64,000 nucleotides of DNA from Corynebacterium sp. 122RC1 (GCF_024580955.1 NZ_JANIKD010000002.1:62001-126000); one strand, 5' to 3'. Counted from the first letter of the stretch, positions 1-10,041 are shown. Made by a program: numbers and translations. Notes: a model not told the origin generated them from the sequence alone.

Positions 1-681
1 AAGTTGCGCCGCGAATTTGGCAACGACGTCCTCATCATGGCGGACACCTGCCTTGACGAATTCACCGACCACGGCCATTGCGGCGTCCTTTCCACTGACC
101 GTCACGGCGCAGTCATCGTCGACAACGACGCCACTCTCACCGCCTACGCACGCATGGCCGTCGCCCAGGCCGAAGCCGGCGCCCACATCATCAGCCCCTC
201 AGGGATGATGGACGGGCAGGTCCGCGTGATCCGCCAGGCGCTGGATGAGCAGGGCTTTTCCGACGTCGCCATCATGGCATACTCCGCAAAATACGCCTCT
301 GCCTTCTATGGTCCATTCCGTGAGGCCGTGGGAAGCTCATTGCAGGGCGATCGCCGCACGTATCAGCAGGACCCCGCCAACTTCCGGGAGAGCCTGCTGG
401 AAGTGGAGCTCGATGTTGCTGAGGGCGCGGACTTTGTGATGGTCAAGCCCGCAATGCCGTACCTGGACGTTCTTCGCGAGGTAGCCCAGAGCTCCCCGGT
501 ACCAGTTGCCGCCTACCAAGTCTCCGGCGAGTACGCCATGCTCCACGCTGCGGCCCAAAACGGTTGGCTGGATTTGGAGGCTGTGATGATGGAATCGCTG
601 ACCAGCATCAAGCGGGCGGGTGCGCAGCAAATCCTCACGTACTTTGCAGTGGACGCAGCGAAGGTGATCACCTCCTCATGA
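1..681 (+). CDS. hemB: Porphobilinogen synthase (5' end outside window)
   Basis: Condenses two 5-aminolevulinate molecules to porphobilinogen in heme synthesis. The frame is open from base 1, so the gene starts upstream; about 226 residues are visible of a family that is usually 325-340 long. Both active-site lysines can be seen, in the [14 protein letters not shown] stretch and in [12 protein letters not shown]. The metal-region Cys ([15 protein letters not shown]) is present near the visible N-terminus. The stop overlaps the next start (ATGA at 678-681), which suggests translational coupling. It heads a heme cluster with hemE, hemY and hemL further on. Confidence 0.97.
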   Translation, partial: KLRREFGNDVLIMADTCLDEFTDHGHCGVLSTDRHGAVIVDNDATLTAYARMAVAQAEAGAHIISPSGMMDGQVRVIRQALDEQGFSDVAIMAYSAKYASAFYGPFREAVGSSLQGDRRTYQQDPANFRESLLEVELDVAEGADFVMVKPAMPYLDVLREVAQSSPVPVAAYQVSGEYAMLHAAAQNGWLDLEAVMMESLTSIKRAGAQQILTYFAVDAAKVITSS

Positions 682-1193
682 GCGCGCGGGAAACTATAGC
701 CCCAGCGGCGGTGGCGGCGTCGGTACTCGCGTGGATCGCAGCGCTCGGGCTGGAGCTGGTGCACCAGGGGCTGAGCGTGGCGATGAGCCTGATTAACCGC
801 GGTCCTGCGCAGGCCTCCATGTCCAAGCTGCTCGCGGAACAAGGGCAGACGCCGGACCCCGCGCTGCTTTCTGCGGCATACACCTTCTCTGTGGTGGCGA
901 TGGGCGGGCTCGCACTGGTGATCCTGGCCGTGGTGGCTTGGATTGTGGGGCTGTACCGCGGCGGAAAGAAACATTCCGCGACGGCGCGACGAGTGCTCAC
1001 CTACTTTGGCATGTACTTTGGCATCCGCGCGGTGTTGCTGCTGGTGGCCTCCCCGACGAACACTGACATCCCCACTGTGCTGTACGCCATCGACGGCTGC
1101 GTGCAGATCGCCGTGGCCACCGCGGCGCTTCTTGGGGTGAGCTTCGGATTGAAGAAGGAGTCTTTGAAGCACACTGGGGAGATCGCCAAGTAG
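678..1193 (+). CDS. Small four-helix membrane protein of the heme cluster
   Basis: 171 residues, with about four hydrophobic segments (near residues 9-27, 55-80, 105-120 and 130-155) and a basic linker KKHSATARR. The ATG at 678 overlaps the hemB stop. An upstream in-frame start at 564 lies inside hemB and is not needed. No catalytic motif is visible. Membrane genes occupy the same place between hemB and hemE in other corynebacteria. It may be a partner of the degenerate P-type ATPase two genes downstream, but that rests only on position. Confidence 0.8.
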   Translation: MSARETIAPAAVAASVLAWIAALGLELVHQGLSVAMSLINRGPAQASMSKLLAEQGQTPDPALLSAAYTFSVVAMGGLALVILAVVAWIVGLYRGGKKHSATARRVLTYFGMYFGIRAVLLLVASPTNTDIPTVLYAIDGCVQIAVATAALLGVSFGLKKESLKHTGEIAK

Positions 1194-1220
1194 CAAGTGT
1201 TGGGGCTACGATTGCAAACC

Positions 1221-1604
1221 ATGCGCCCCATCGAACACCCCGCCCCCGCTGCGCTTCGCGGAGCCCGAGTCTGCGCAGTGGTGGCATCCTTTACCTTGGT
1301 GCTCTCCGGGCTGGTGCTGCTCGCACACTCGCAGCGCTTTGACGCTGGAGCGGCGGTGGCGATGCTCAACATCATCGGTGGGGTGATGGTGGCCGCCCTT
1401 TCCACAAAGCTCGCACATTCCGGCCGGAAATTCCTCGTGCCCGCGGCGGTGCTCGTGGTGGGTAACCTCAGCGCGGTGCTCCTCGGTGTGGAATCGTGGT
1501 GGCTGGTGGGCAACGCCCTGCTGCTCGCGGCCACCGCTGTACTGCTGAACAGCGGCGCGGTGGCGCGCTATCAACAATTCATCCATCTGCAGGAGACCCC
1601 ATGA
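1221..1604 (+). CDS. Small hydrophobic membrane protein
   Basis: 127 residues and about four membrane segments (ARVCAVVASFTLVLSG, AVAMLNIIGGVMVAAL, FLVPAAVLVVGNLSAVL, VGNALLLAATAVLL). The ATG at 1221 is chosen over an in-frame TTG at 1197 because a -10-like TACGAT (1207-1212) ends 8 bases before it, the arrangement of a leaderless transcript. Its stop overlaps the ATG of the ATPase-like gene (ATGA at 1601-1604), so the two are probably coupled. Function unknown. Confidence 0.75.
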   Translation: MRPIEHPAPAALRGARVCAVVASFTLVLSGLVLLAHSQRFDAGAAVAMLNIIGGVMVAALSTKLAHSGRKFLVPAAVLVVGNLSAVLLGVESWWLVGNALLLAATAVLLNSGAVARYQQFIHLQETP

Positions 1605-4210
1605 ATCACGGTGCCGAGCACTCGCGCGATGGCGGCGAGGCACAGCCACAGCAGGACACCGCGCAAGCCACCGCTAACACCAGTACAGCCACGAATACTG
1701 CCGCCGGTGCTGACGCTGCCGTAGAAACCGCCATTGAACAGGCGAAAACCGCTGCCGCGCGCGCCGGGGTAGACACGGGGACTTTCCTTGCTCAAACCGC
1801 AGGCGGGGCAAAGCACGGCGCCACCTCATGGAGTTTCCGGCTCGGTGAACTGCAGTCCGCGGCGAGCATCGGGGAGATCGAGGCGGCGCTGGAGGAAATC
1901 GAGGGAGTGCGCGCCAAGATTGTCTATGAAACCCACATGGCGTGGGTGACCGCGCCGGGCAAAGTGGATCCGCGGGATCTCATAGCGGTGTTCGACGCCG
2001 CCGGTGTCACAGCGCAGCTTTCGGAGTCCTCGCTGCAACGGCGTATGGCGTGGGCTGATGTGGAAGAGGGCCGGCACACCAGGGCGTTGCGTCGGCACCG
2101 ACGCCGCAACGCGGCCAAAGCCCTGGCGGAGCAAGTGCAACGCCACGCCCCTGCTGCAGTGAGTGAGGCGGAGGTCTCCAACGTACTCTTCACCGCCCGG
2201 GCCCTGGTGACCAAGCGTCGCCTTTGGGTGAGCGCGGTGTTCACCCTGCCAGTGCTGCTCATCAGCTTCTACCAGCAATTGCAGTTCGACTATTGGCAGT
2301 GGGTCCTCATGGTGCTTAGCATGCCCGTGGTGTTTTACGGTGCATGGCCTTTCCACCGCGCCTGTATTGCGGGGTGGCGCCGCGGCATGTCTGCGCTGGA
2401 TGCCCCGAGTTCTCTTGCCATCATGTCGGCCTGGCTGTGGACGGTGGTGATGATGCTGTTCACGGCGATCGGCGAGCCAACGTACCGCGCCAACCCCTTA
2501 TGGACAACCATTGACCCCACTCGCTTCGCCGGCGGCGTGCTCTTCTTTGATGTCGCCTGCGGCATGACCCTCATTCTCCTGGCGGGCAGGCTGTTCGTGC
2601 GCAAGTCCAGGGTGAGCTTGGTGGAGCAGTTCCGCCGCTTCCGCCCCGACCCCGCCACGGAAGTAGAGGTGGTGCGCAAAAACCGTAAGACCGGCGAAAT
2701 CACCCACACCCACACCAAGCTACAGAAACTGAACGTGGGTGACGACGTCCTAGTGCCCGCAGGCAGCATCGTGCCGGTGGATGGCCGCGTGATCGGTGGC
2801 GCCTCTACCCTCAAAGCCGGGCTGATCGGCATCCCCAAATACGAGGCCAAGGTAGGTAGCACCGTGCTCGCGGGCAGCCTGAACCAAACCGCACAACTCA
2901 AAGTGCGCGTGGAACACACCGGCCACCGAACCTGGGTAGCGGCCGTCCTGCACTGGGTCATCAGCTCCCAACACTTCCAAACACAAGCGGAGGGCATTGC
3001 CACCCGTGCCGCATCCAATCTGGTGCCGATCTCGCTCACTGTGGCCGGGGTGAACTTCGCCCTCTGGGCGCTGGTGACGAATAACCTCAACCAGGCTTTC
3101 GCCACCACGCTGGCGGTCCTCGGAGCGGTGGCGCCGCTGTCCATCGCAGTCTCCGCAACCATCGCTGTTCGCCAGGGCATCGAGGGAGCAGCGCGCGCCG
3201 GGGTGCTCATCCGCGACGGCGCCGCGCTCAAGGCGCTGTCTCGCGCTGACACGGTGATTTTCAACAGGGTCGGGGCGCTTTCCGACGGCGAAATGCACGT
3301 GGAAAGCATCACTGCAGCGCGCGGAGAGAATCCAGACATGGTGATCCGTGTGGCGGCAGCCCTGGCAATGGAGTCGGATCACCCGGTGAGCAGGGCCCTG
3401 GTGCGTGCCGCGCGTGAATCGCGCGACGCCGTCCATGACCCCAACATCCCCACCTGGTTGGAGGCCAGCCACCTAGAAATTGATGATGAGGGTGACTTCC
3501 ACGCCACCATCACCATCGACGAACGCCCCACCGAGGCCATCCTTTGGCGGCCCAAGAACCTCTCGGACCTCACAGGCCGCCTTGCGGCCGCGGCCGTTGC
3601 CGGCGGTTCCCCGCTGGTGGTCCGATGGAAGGGGGTGGACCGCGGCGTCGTGACGCTCCATGATGATCCCAAGCCGGACGCTCTAGAGGCCGTGGATGCC
3701 CTTGAGGGGCTGGGGGTGGAGACCATGATGCTCTCCAGGGACACCTACCCAGTGGCCCGGCGCTACGGTGATTCCGTGGGTGTGTCCCACGTGCTGGCCG
3801 GGGTGCAGCCGGCAAGCAAGGCCCAAACCGTGCGCGGTGTGCGGGCGCACGGCGCCCAGGTGGCCATGGTTGGCGACACTTCCGTGAACGCCTGCTTCCA
3901 GGTGGCCAACGTGGGTATCCTCTCCGGTGCGCTCAAGCAGGTGAAGAACCCCAGCGAAATGGAGCAGCTCGCCGCGGACGTGGTGATTCTCGGCTCCGAA
4001 GTGACCCCCATACCGAAGCTGGTGCGCTTCGCCCGCCGCCTGCAGCGCCTTGTGAAAATTAACCTGCTCACCGCCTGGGTGTACCACATCGTGGTGCTCG
4101 TGCTGGCCGTCGCGGGAGTACTGCATCCGATGCTCGCCACAGTCTGCATGCTCGGCATCACCCTTGCTATCGAGTTCCGTTCCCAGCGTGCGCGTGCACT
4201 TCTGGCATGA
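1601..4210 (+). CDS. Catalytically degenerate P1B-type ATPase homologue
   Basis: 869 residues. The fold is that of a heavy-metal P-type ATPase: a HMA-like N-terminal region (about 65-150), paired helices ending WPFHRA...GMSALDAPSSLAI, an actuator domain, a core helix pair, a P domain and two final helices. The active-site motifs are lost: DKTGT reads FNRVGALS, with Asn555 in place of the phosphorylated Asp; the actuator TGES reads LIGIP (408-412); the membrane CPC reads APL (511-513); and GDGxNDxP reads GDTSVNACF (Asp759 kept, the ND pair lost). The SDHPVSRAL (HP) motif and the P-domain Lys (PASKAQTV) remain. The frame is intact over 2.6 kb, so this looks like a maintained pseudo-pump rather than decay. 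It is coupled by ATGA overlaps to both neighbours, including hemE. A sensor, scaffold or heme/copper-handling role is possible but not shown. Confidence 0.88.
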   Translation: MNHGAEHSRDGGEAQPQQDTAQATANTSTATNTAAGADAAVETAIEQAKTAAARAGVDTGTFLAQTAGGAKHGATSWSFRLGELQSAASIGEIEAALEEIEGVRAKIVYETHMAWVTAPGKVDPRDLIAVFDAAGVTAQLSESSLQRRMAWADVEEGRHTRALRRHRRRNAAKALAEQVQRHAPAAVSEAEVSNVLFTARALVTKRRLWVSAVFTLPVLLISFYQQLQFDYWQWVLMVLSMPVVFYGAWPFHRACIAGWRRGMSALDAPSSLAIMSAWLWTVVMMLFTAIGEPTYRANPLWTTIDPTRFAGGVLFFDVACGMTLILLAGRLFVRKSRVSLVEQFRRFRPDPATEVEVVRKNRKTGEITHTHTKLQKLNVGDDVLVPAGSIVPVDGRVIGGASTLKAGLIGIPKYEAKVGSTVLAGSLNQTAQLKVRVEHTGHRTWVAAVLHWVISSQHFQTQAEGIATRAASNLVPISLTVAGVNFALWALVTNNLNQAFATTLAVLGAVAPLSIAVSATIAVRQGIEGAARAGVLIRDGAALKALSRADTVIFNRVGALSDGEMHVESITAARGENPDMVIRVAAALAMESDHPVSRALVRAARESRDAVHDPNIPTWLEASHLEIDDEGDFHATITIDERPTEAILWRPKNLSDLTGRLAAAAVAGGSPLVVRWKGVDRGVVTLHDDPKPDALEAVDALEGLGVETMMLSRDTYPVARRYGDSVGVSHVLAGVQPASKAQTVRGVRAHGAQVAMVGDTSVNACFQVANVGILSGALKQVKNPSEMEQLAADVVILGSEVTPIPKLVRFARRLQRLVKINLLTAWVYHIVVLVLAVAGVLHPMLATVCMLGITLAIEFRSQRARALLA

Positions 4211-5268
4211 TGAAACACATGACAGCACCTCTCCTTCAGGCCGCAGCCGGCGCAACCCCGACGCGCCGCCCCGTATGGTTCATGCGTCAAGCAGGGCGTT
4301 CCCTCCCCGAATACCGTAAGGTCCGCGAGGGCATCCCCATGCTGGATAGTTGTTTCATGCCGGAGCTGCTCGCCGAGATCACGCTGCAACCGGTGCGCAG
4401 GCACGACGTAGACGCCGCAATCCTGTTCTCTGACATCGTGGTGCCCCTCAAGGCTGCCGGCGTGGACCTGGACATCGTTGCAGGCCGTGGCCCAGTGGTG
4501 GCCCACCCAATCCGCACTGCACAGGACGTGGCCAACCTGCCCATTCTGGAGCACGAGGTAGAAGAAGTAGCCCAGGGCATCCGGATCATCAACGAAGAAC
4601 TCACCGATGCCCAAACCCTCATCGGCTTCGCCGGTGCGCCCTTCACCCTGGCCTCCTACCTGGTGGAGGGCGGCCCGAGCCGCAACCATGAGACCACCAA
4701 GGCGATGATGCACGCCGAGCCCGCCCTCTGGCACTCCCTCATGGAAAGGCTCACGCCAACGATCATCGCCTTCCTGCACACGCAGATCGAGGCAGGCGTG
4801 GAGGCCATGCAGTTGTTCGATTCCTGGGCGGGCTTCCTCACGGAGCGCGACTACCGCGAACACGTGCTGCCCTACAGCCAGCAGATCTTCGCTGAGGTGG
4901 GCAACATGGGATCGGCGCCGGTTCCGCGGATCCACTTTGGTGTTGCCACCGGTGAGCTGTTGCCCGCGATGGCCGAGGCCGGCCCAGACGTTGTGGGCGT
5001 GGATTGGCGCACGCCGTTGGATACGGCTGCACGTCGGATAGCCCAAGCCACCGGCCCCAAAGTCCTGCAGGGCAATCTTGACCCCGCGCTGCTGTTCGCC
5101 GGCGAGAAGGTGCTTGCCCAGGAGATCGCGCGGATCTGCGAAGAGGCGGACCGCGCCATCGAGCAAGGTCATGCCCTGGGGCACATCTTCAACCTGGGCC
5201 ACGGGGTGATCCCCAGCACGGACCCAGATGCGATTACCCGCGCGGTGGAGCTCATTCACCAGCACTAA
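4207..5268 (+). CDS. hemE: Uroporphyrinogen decarboxylase
   Basis: 353 residues, the family's usual length. It decarboxylates the four acetate side chains of uroporphyrinogen III to coproporphyrinogen III in the cytoplasm. Both family signatures are visible: RPVWFMRQAGRSLPEYR near residues 20-36 and GFAGAPFTLASYLVEGG near 140-156. The ATG at 4207 overlaps the ATPase-like gene's stop (ATGA). ATGs at 4210 and 4219 are alternative starts. hemY follows 28 bases later. Confidence 0.97.
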   Translation: MMKHMTAPLLQAAAGATPTRRPVWFMRQAGRSLPEYRKVREGIPMLDSCFMPELLAEITLQPVRRHDVDAAILFSDIVVPLKAAGVDLDIVAGRGPVVAHPIRTAQDVANLPILEHEVEEVAQGIRIINEELTDAQTLIGFAGAPFTLASYLVEGGPSRNHETTKAMMHAEPALWHSLMERLTPTIIAFLHTQIEAGVEAMQLFDSWAGFLTERDYREHVLPYSQQIFAEVGNMGSAPVPRIHFGVATGELLPAMAEAGPDVVGVDWRTPLDTAARRIAQATGPKVLQGNLDPALLFAGEKVLAQEIARICEEADRAIEQGHALGHIFNLGHGVIPSTDPDAITRAVELIHQH

Positions 5269-5296
5269 CTCACTACTTCAGATAAGGGAAGCAGCA

Positions 5297-6694
5297 ATGC
5301 GCATTGCGATCATCGGCGCAGGCCTAGCTGGCCTCACCGCAGCGTACGAAATCCACAAGCTCAACCCCCAAGCGCAGGTGAGCGTCTTCGAGGCGGCGGA
5401 CCGGATCGGCGGCAAGCTGCACACGGTGGCCTTCAATGCCGGCCCCACAGACATGGGAGCGGAGGCCTACCTGGCATTTCGCCAAGACGCCACGGAGTTC
5501 TTCAAAGAACTTGGTCTTGGTGAGGCCCTGCGCAGCCCCTCTGGCCTGCCGTCGCTGCTCTACGCGGGTGGTAGGACCCACGAAATGCCCGAGCGCTCCC
5601 TCATGGGCATCCCCGCAAGCAGCGAAGGCTTGGAGGGGCTTCTCGACGACGCCACGTGCGCACGCATCGACGCCGAAGGGGCGGCGCCGGGGATCGAGTG
5701 GGATGCAGATGGTGATTACAGTTTGGGGGCGCTCGTGCGCGAGCGCTACGGCGACCAGGTGGTAGACCGCGTGGTCTCGGCTTTGCAGGGTGGGGTGTAT
5801 TCGGCATCGTCGGACGATCTGGGGATCCGCGCCACGGTGCCGCAGCTCGCGGCAGCTTTCGATGCGCTGGCTGCAGAAGGCAAGCCTGTGACCTTAAGCG
5901 CCGCGGTTGCTGGGCTGCTTGCCGATAGGGAAGCGCGCAACAAAGCCCGCGGCTACAAGCCTGCAGTGTTCGCGGCTTTTGAGGGCGGCTACGCCGAGGC
6001 CTATGAGGCGCTGGCAGAACAGTCTGGGGCGGAGATCCACATCGATGCCTTCATTTCCTCCGTGAGCAAGAAGGGCGAGCAATTTCTGCTCAAAGGCGCG
6101 GGCGATTCCCAACCCTTCGACCGCGTGCTCTTTGCCACCCCCGCCCCCACCACCGCGATGCTGCTGCGCGACCTTTCCCCCGAGCTCTCTGAGACGCTGC
6201 GCAGCATCAAGCTCGCGAGCTCCGTCGTGGTGGGCATGAGGTTTGCCAGCGCCACCGGTTTGCCAGACAACTCCGGGATCCTCGTGGCCCTGGATGAGCC
6301 CGACGTCCACGCCAAGGCATTCACCTTCTCCTCCAAGAAGTGGCCACACCTGAACCGCGACGGCGGCGCACTGGTGCGCGCCTCCTTCGGGCGCTTCGGC
6401 GACGATGCCATCACCCGCGCCGAAGAGGACACCCTGGTGGACTACGCCCTCGACGACCTCCAACGCATCACCGGCTTCGATGGCCGCGCAGCCGGCCTCG
6501 AGGAAATCTACGTCCAGCGCTGGTTTGGCGGCCTGCCGGTGTACGGGCCGGAGCACCTGGCAACCGTGCGGCGCGCCAAGGAGCTGGTGGCCCAGGTGCC
6601 TGGCGTCGGCGTCGCGGGTGCTTGGGTGGACGGTGTGGGCGTGCCGGCCGTGATCGCGCAGGCACGCCAAGCCGCAGCCTCCCTCATGAGCTAG
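5297..6694 (+). CDS. hemY: Coproporphyrinogen III oxidase / protoporphyrinogen oxidase family (HemY/CgoX)
   Basis: 465 residues. The FAD-binding GxGxxG is at residues 7-12 (MRIAIIGAGLAGLTAAYE), followed by the amine-oxidase-type glutamate at the end of beta strand 2 (SVFEAADRIGGK). In actinobacteria this enzyme oxidises coproporphyrinogen III to coproporphyrin III in the coproporphyrin-dependent heme route, so CgoX may be the better name. The start at 5297 has the purine-rich GATAAGGGAAG just upstream. A hydrophobic glycine-rich C-terminus (GVGVAGAWVDGVGVPAVIAQ) completes the FAD site. Confidence 0.93.
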   Translation: MRIAIIGAGLAGLTAAYEIHKLNPQAQVSVFEAADRIGGKLHTVAFNAGPTDMGAEAYLAFRQDATEFFKELGLGEALRSPSGLPSLLYAGGRTHEMPERSLMGIPASSEGLEGLLDDATCARIDAEGAAPGIEWDADGDYSLGALVRERYGDQVVDRVVSALQGGVYSASSDDLGIRATVPQLAAAFDALAAEGKPVTLSAAVAGLLADREARNKARGYKPAVFAAFEGGYAEAYEALAEQSGAEIHIDAFISSVSKKGEQFLLKGAGDSQPFDRVLFATPAPTTAMLLRDLSPELSETLRSIKLASSVVVGMRFASATGLPDNSGILVALDEPDVHAKAFTFSSKKWPHLNRDGGALVRASFGRFGDDAITRAEEDTLVDYALDDLQRITGFDGRAAGLEEIYVQRWFGGLPVYGPEHLATVRRAKELVAQVPGVGVAGAWVDGVGVPAVIAQARQAAASLMS

Positions 6695-6738
6695 TCCATG
6701 AGGGGATACCCCCAACTTTCGTTTGAGGTGAAATGCCC

Positions 6739-6744
6739 TACAAT
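6739..6744 (+). promoter_or_regulatory. -10 hexamer of a probable leaderless hemL promoter
   Basis: TACAAT ends 7 bases before the ATG at 6752, with no ribosome-binding sequence between, so transcription would begin at or next to the start codon. No clear -35 was found. This favours 6752 over the ATG at 6743, which the hexamer overlaps. Confidence 0.5.
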
Positions 6745-6751
6745 GGCAGGC

Positions 6752-8053
6752 ATGCCTGCTTCACCTGTAGATCGTTCAGCCCAACTGTTTCGCCGCGCCG
6801 CAGAGCTCACCCCAGGTGGTGTGAACTCTCCGGTGCGCGCTTTCGGCTCCGTGGGTGGCCAGACTCGCTTCATCCGTGAGGCCAAAGGTTCGCGCCTGGT
6901 GGATGTGGACGGCAACGAGTACGTGGACCTGGTGTGCTCCTGGGGTCCGATGATCCACGGCAACGCCCACCCAGAGGTGGTGCGCGCCGTGCAGGAGGCC
7001 GCGGTTTCCGGCTTGAGCTTTGGCGCTCCCACTGAGGCTGAGGTACAGCTCGCGGAGATGATCGTGGAGCGTACCTCAGTTGAACAGGTGCGTATGGTGA
7101 ACTCGGGTACGGAGGCCACCATGTCCGCTGTGCGCCTGGCACGCGGGTTCACGGGCCGCACCAAGATCCTGAAGTTCGATGGCTGCTATCACGGCCACGT
7201 GGACGCCCTGCTCGCCGCCGCGGGCTCCGGGCTTGCCACCTTCGCGCTGCCGGATTCCCCTGGTGTGACCGGCGCGCAGGCGGGCGATACCATCGTGGTT
7301 CCCTACAACGATCTCAGCGCCGTCCGTGAGGCTTTTGCCCAGCACCCTGGCGAGATCGCCTGCATCATTACGGAGGCAGCCGCCGGCAACATGGGCACCG
7401 TTGCTCCTCATGAGGGATTCAATGCGGCCCTCAAGGAGATCGCCCATGCCAACGGCGCCCTGCTGATCCTTGATGAGGTGATGACTGGCTTCCGGACGTC
7501 GGAACGCGGCTGGTTCGGCGTGGACGGCGTGGCGGGCGACCTCACCACCTTCGGCAAAGTCGTCTCCGGCGGCCTGCCCGCGGCGGCTTTCGGCGGGCGC
7601 AAAGACATCATGAGCCACCTTGCACCGCAGGGCCCCGTGTACCAGGCGGGCACGCTGTCCGGCAATCCCGTTGCGATGGCCGCGGGCATGGCTAGCCTCA
7701 AGCTTGCCGACGCCGCCGCGTATGAGCAGCTCGGCAAGAATGTAGAGCGCCTCACCGCCCTCATCAGCGAGGCGTTGACCCGCGAGGGCGTGGCGCACCA
7801 CATCCAGCGCGCAGCCACCATGTTCTCCGTGCGCTTTGCCGAGGGCGAGGGCCGCAATTTTCAGGACATGAAGGCCGCGGACACCTTCCGATTTGCCCCC
7901 TTCTTCCACGCCTTGCTGGAACATGGCGTGTACGCGCCACCGAGCGCCTTTGAAACCTGGTTCGCCTCCACCGCGCTTGGCGATGACGACTTTGAGCGAA
8001 TCGAAGCGGCCCTGGTACCAGCGGCACAAGCAGCAGCGGCGGCAGCCAAATGA
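6752..8053 (+). CDS. hemL: Glutamate-1-semialdehyde 2,1-aminomutase
   Basis: 433 residues. A PLP enzyme that makes 5-aminolevulinate from glutamate-1-semialdehyde, the last step of the C5 route into heme. It is a class III aminotransferase with the PLP lysine at 269 in [11 protein letters not shown] and the upstream LDEVMTGFR motif that holds the cofactor ring. The [10 protein letters not shown] substrate-gating sequence near the N-terminus is typical of GSA aminomutase rather than ornithine-type aminotransferases. The stop overlaps the next start (ATGA, 8050-8053). Confidence 0.96.
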   Translation: MPASPVDRSAQLFRRAAELTPGGVNSPVRAFGSVGGQTRFIREAKGSRLVDVDGNEYVDLVCSWGPMIHGNAHPEVVRAVQEAAVSGLSFGAPTEAEVQLAEMIVERTSVEQVRMVNSGTEATMSAVRLARGFTGRTKILKFDGCYHGHVDALLAAAGSGLATFALPDSPGVTGAQAGDTIVVPYNDLSAVREAFAQHPGEIACIITEAAAGNMGTVAPHEGFNAALKEIAHANGALLILDEVMTGFRTSERGWFGVDGVAGDLTTFGKVVSGGLPAAAFGGRKDIMSHLAPQGPVYQAGTLSGNPVAMAAGMASLKLADAAAYEQLGKNVERLTALISEALTREGVAHHIQRAATMFSVRFAEGEGRNFQDMKAADTFRFAPFFHALLEHGVYAPPSAFETWFASTALGDDDFERIEAALVPAAQAAAAAAK

Positions 8054-8667
8054 GCAAAGAAACCACGATTGTCCACCTGATCCGCCACGGCGAGGTGTAC
8101 AACCCCGAGCGGATCCTCTACGGCCGTATCCCCGGCTTCCACCTCAGTGACCGGGGCCGCAAGCAGGCCAAACGTGCCGCCGAGGCCTTCGCGGGCCACG
8201 ACGTCACCCTCCTCATGGGCTCCCCGCTGCAGCGCGTGCAGGAAACCGCGCAGCCCTTCGCGGAGATCACGGGCCTCACCTTGGAAACTGACGAGCGCCT
8301 CATCGAGGCCGGTAACCGTTTTGAGGGCCTGCACGTCAAGGGTGTGCGCTCCCAATTGTGGAACCCCATCCGCTGGCCCCTCATGAGTAATCCCACGCTA
8401 CCCAGTTGGGGTGAGCACTACGTGGACATCGCCGAACGCATGATGGAAGTGATTGCTGAGGCGCGGGAACGCGCCCGTGGCCACGAGGCCATCCTGGTGA
8501 GCCACCAATTGCCCATCGTGTGCGTCCAGCGCCATGTGCTGGGCAAATCCCTTGCGCACAATCCTGCAGCCCGGCGCTGCAACCTCGCAAGCTGCACCTC
8601 CCTCGTCTACCGCGGCGACGAGCTCATCGATTACATCTATACGGAACCCGCACAGGAGCTGTACTAA
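8050..8667 (+). CDS. Histidine phosphatase (phosphoglycerate mutase-like) family protein
   Basis: 205 residues. The RHG signature (LIRHGEVYN, catalytic His13) is followed by LSDRGRKQA and, near residue 155, the second conserved histidine in VSHQLPI. It is a phosphohydrolase of the branched histidine phosphatase superfamily; the substrate cannot be told from sequence. It is coupled to hemL by an ATGA overlap and adjoins the thioredoxin-like lipoprotein, an order also found in other corynebacteria and mycobacteria at the hemL-ccdA junction. Confidence 0.9.
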   Translation: MSKETTIVHLIRHGEVYNPERILYGRIPGFHLSDRGRKQAKRAAEAFAGHDVTLLMGSPLQRVQETAQPFAEITGLTLETDERLIEAGNRFEGLHVKGVRSQLWNPIRWPLMSNPTLPSWGEHYVDIAERMMEVIAEARERARGHEAILVSHQLPIVCVQRHVLGKSLAHNPAARRCNLASCTSLVYRGDELIDYIYTEPAQELY

Positions 8668-9255
8668 ATGAAACGAGCAGTGCTTGCAACCTTTGCCGCA
8701 GCCAGCATTGTGTTGGCCGGCTGCCAGGGCGCGGCTGGCGACGACGCCGTAGCCGTAGGAGGCACCTTTCAATTCCACTCCCCAGGTGGGCAAACGGACA
8801 TCTTCTACGCAGAAGATGAGCGTGCTCCCATCCAAAACCTGCAAGGGGAGTGGCTCCAGGAGTTGGATCAGCAAAAAACATTGGACCTGGCTGAATACGA
8901 GGGCCAAGTGGTGGTCCTCAACGCCTGGGGCCAGTGGTGCGGCCCCTGCCGCAGCGAAAGTGATGATCTCCAGGAGGTCCACGAGCACCTCCAGAGCACG
9001 AACCAAGGCACCGTCCTAGGCATTAATGTGCGTGATTACAACCCGGACATTTCCATGGACTTCCTCACGGACAACGGCATCACCTACCCCTCCCTCTATG
9101 ATCCTCCGTTCAAGACTGCGGCGCTGCTTGGCGGCGTGCCTGCGTCGGTAGTGCCTACCACCATTGTCCTGGACAAGCAGCATCGCCCTGCCGCAGTGTT
9201 TCTGAGAGAGATCACTGCTGCAGACGTGATCGCAGTGACAGACACCCTGGCGTAA
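8668..9255 (+). CDS. TlpA/ResA-like thiol-disulfide oxidoreductase lipoprotein
   Basis: 195 residues. It has a lipoprotein signal peptide ending SIVLAGC (lipid-modified Cys19) and a thioredoxin fold with the redox pair WCGPC (Cys91 and Cys94). It acts on the outer face of the membrane, keeping apocytochrome c heme-binding cysteines reduced with electrons from CcdA. It starts directly after the phosphatase stop and is followed 9 bases later by ccdA, as expected for a System II cytochrome c maturation operon. Confidence 0.93.
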   Translation: MKRAVLATFAAASIVLAGCQGAAGDDAVAVGGTFQFHSPGGQTDIFYAEDERAPIQNLQGEWLQELDQQKTLDLAEYEGQVVVLNAWGQWCGPCRSESDDLQEVHEHLQSTNQGTVLGINVRDYNPDISMDFLTDNGITYPSLYDPPFKTAALLGGVPASVVPTTIVLDKQHRPAAVFLREITAADVIAVTDTLA

Positions 9256-9264
9256 GGCACTGCG

Positions 9265-10041
9265 ATGGATATTGGTGCGCAGTTTGCGGAGCTAGCGGCT
9301 TCAGGGCCGCTGCTGTTGGGGTTGCTTGCGGCGGCTGTTGCGGGCCTGGTGAGCTTTGCTAGTCCGTGCGTGGTGCCGCTCGTACCCGGCTACATGAGTT
9401 ACCTCGCCTCCGTGGTGGGAGCGGAGATGGAGGGCGAGCATGTGGCGCGTTCCGGGCGCTGGCGTGTGGCCGGCGCGGCGCTGCTGTTCATCCTTGGCTT
9501 CACCGTGGTGTTTGTATTGGCCACCGTTACTGTGTTCGGTGCCATCAGCGCACTCACCTTGAACGCCGAGTTGCTCATGAGGGGAGGTGGGGTAATTACC
9601 ATCCTCATGGGCCTCGTGTTCATGGGGGCGGTACCGCTGCTGCAAACCAAACGCGGCTTTGCCCCGCGGCGTTGGACTTCCCTGGTGGGCGCCCCGTTAC
9701 TCGGTGGGGTGTTTGCGCTGGGGTGGACGCCGTGTTTGGGGCCCACGCTGGCGGCGATCATCTCGGTGTCTGCGGGTACGGAGGGGATGACCGCGGCGCG
9801 CGGCGTGCTGCTGATCGTGGGCTACTGCCTGGGTCTTGGCCTGCCGTTTTTGCTGGTGGCTCTGGGTTCGGCGAAGGCGATGCAGGGCGTGGGGTTCCTG
9901 CGGAGGCATTCACGCACCATTCAGATCATCGGTGGCGTGATGCTCATCTTGGTGGGCGTGGCGCTGGTGTCTGGCCAGTGGGCCGTGTTCATTAACTGGG
10001 TGCGCCAATGGACCGTAGCCTACGGCGCAACGCTGGTGTAG
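9265..10041 (+). CDS. ccdA: Cytochrome c biogenesis transmembrane protein CcdA
   Basis: 258 residues and about six membrane helices. The two redox cysteines sit in the hallmark contexts SFASPCVVPLVPGY (Cys35) and GWTPCLGPTLAA (Cys157). It carries reducing equivalents from cytoplasmic thioredoxin to the extracytoplasmic TlpA/ResA-like protein encoded just upstream. It belongs to the cytochrome c maturation set with resB and ccsB. Confidence 0.96.
   Translation: MDIGAQFAELAASGPLLLGLLAAAVAGLVSFASPCVVPLVPGYMSYLASVVGAEMEGEHVARSGRWRVAGAALLFILGFTVVFVLATVTVFGAISALTLNAELLMRGGGVITILMGLVFMGAVPLLQTKRGFAPRRWTSLVGAPLLGGVFALGWTPCLGPTLAAIISVSAGTEGMTAARGVLLIVGYCLGLGLPFLLVALGSAKAMQGVGFLRRHSRTIQIIGGVMLILVGVALVSGQWAVFINWVRQWTVAYGATLV

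Noticed and set aside
1601..4210. Degenerate ATPase as a pseudogene
   Set aside because: The frame is open throughout with normal codon use and overlapping starts and stops; the changes are confined to catalytic motifs.
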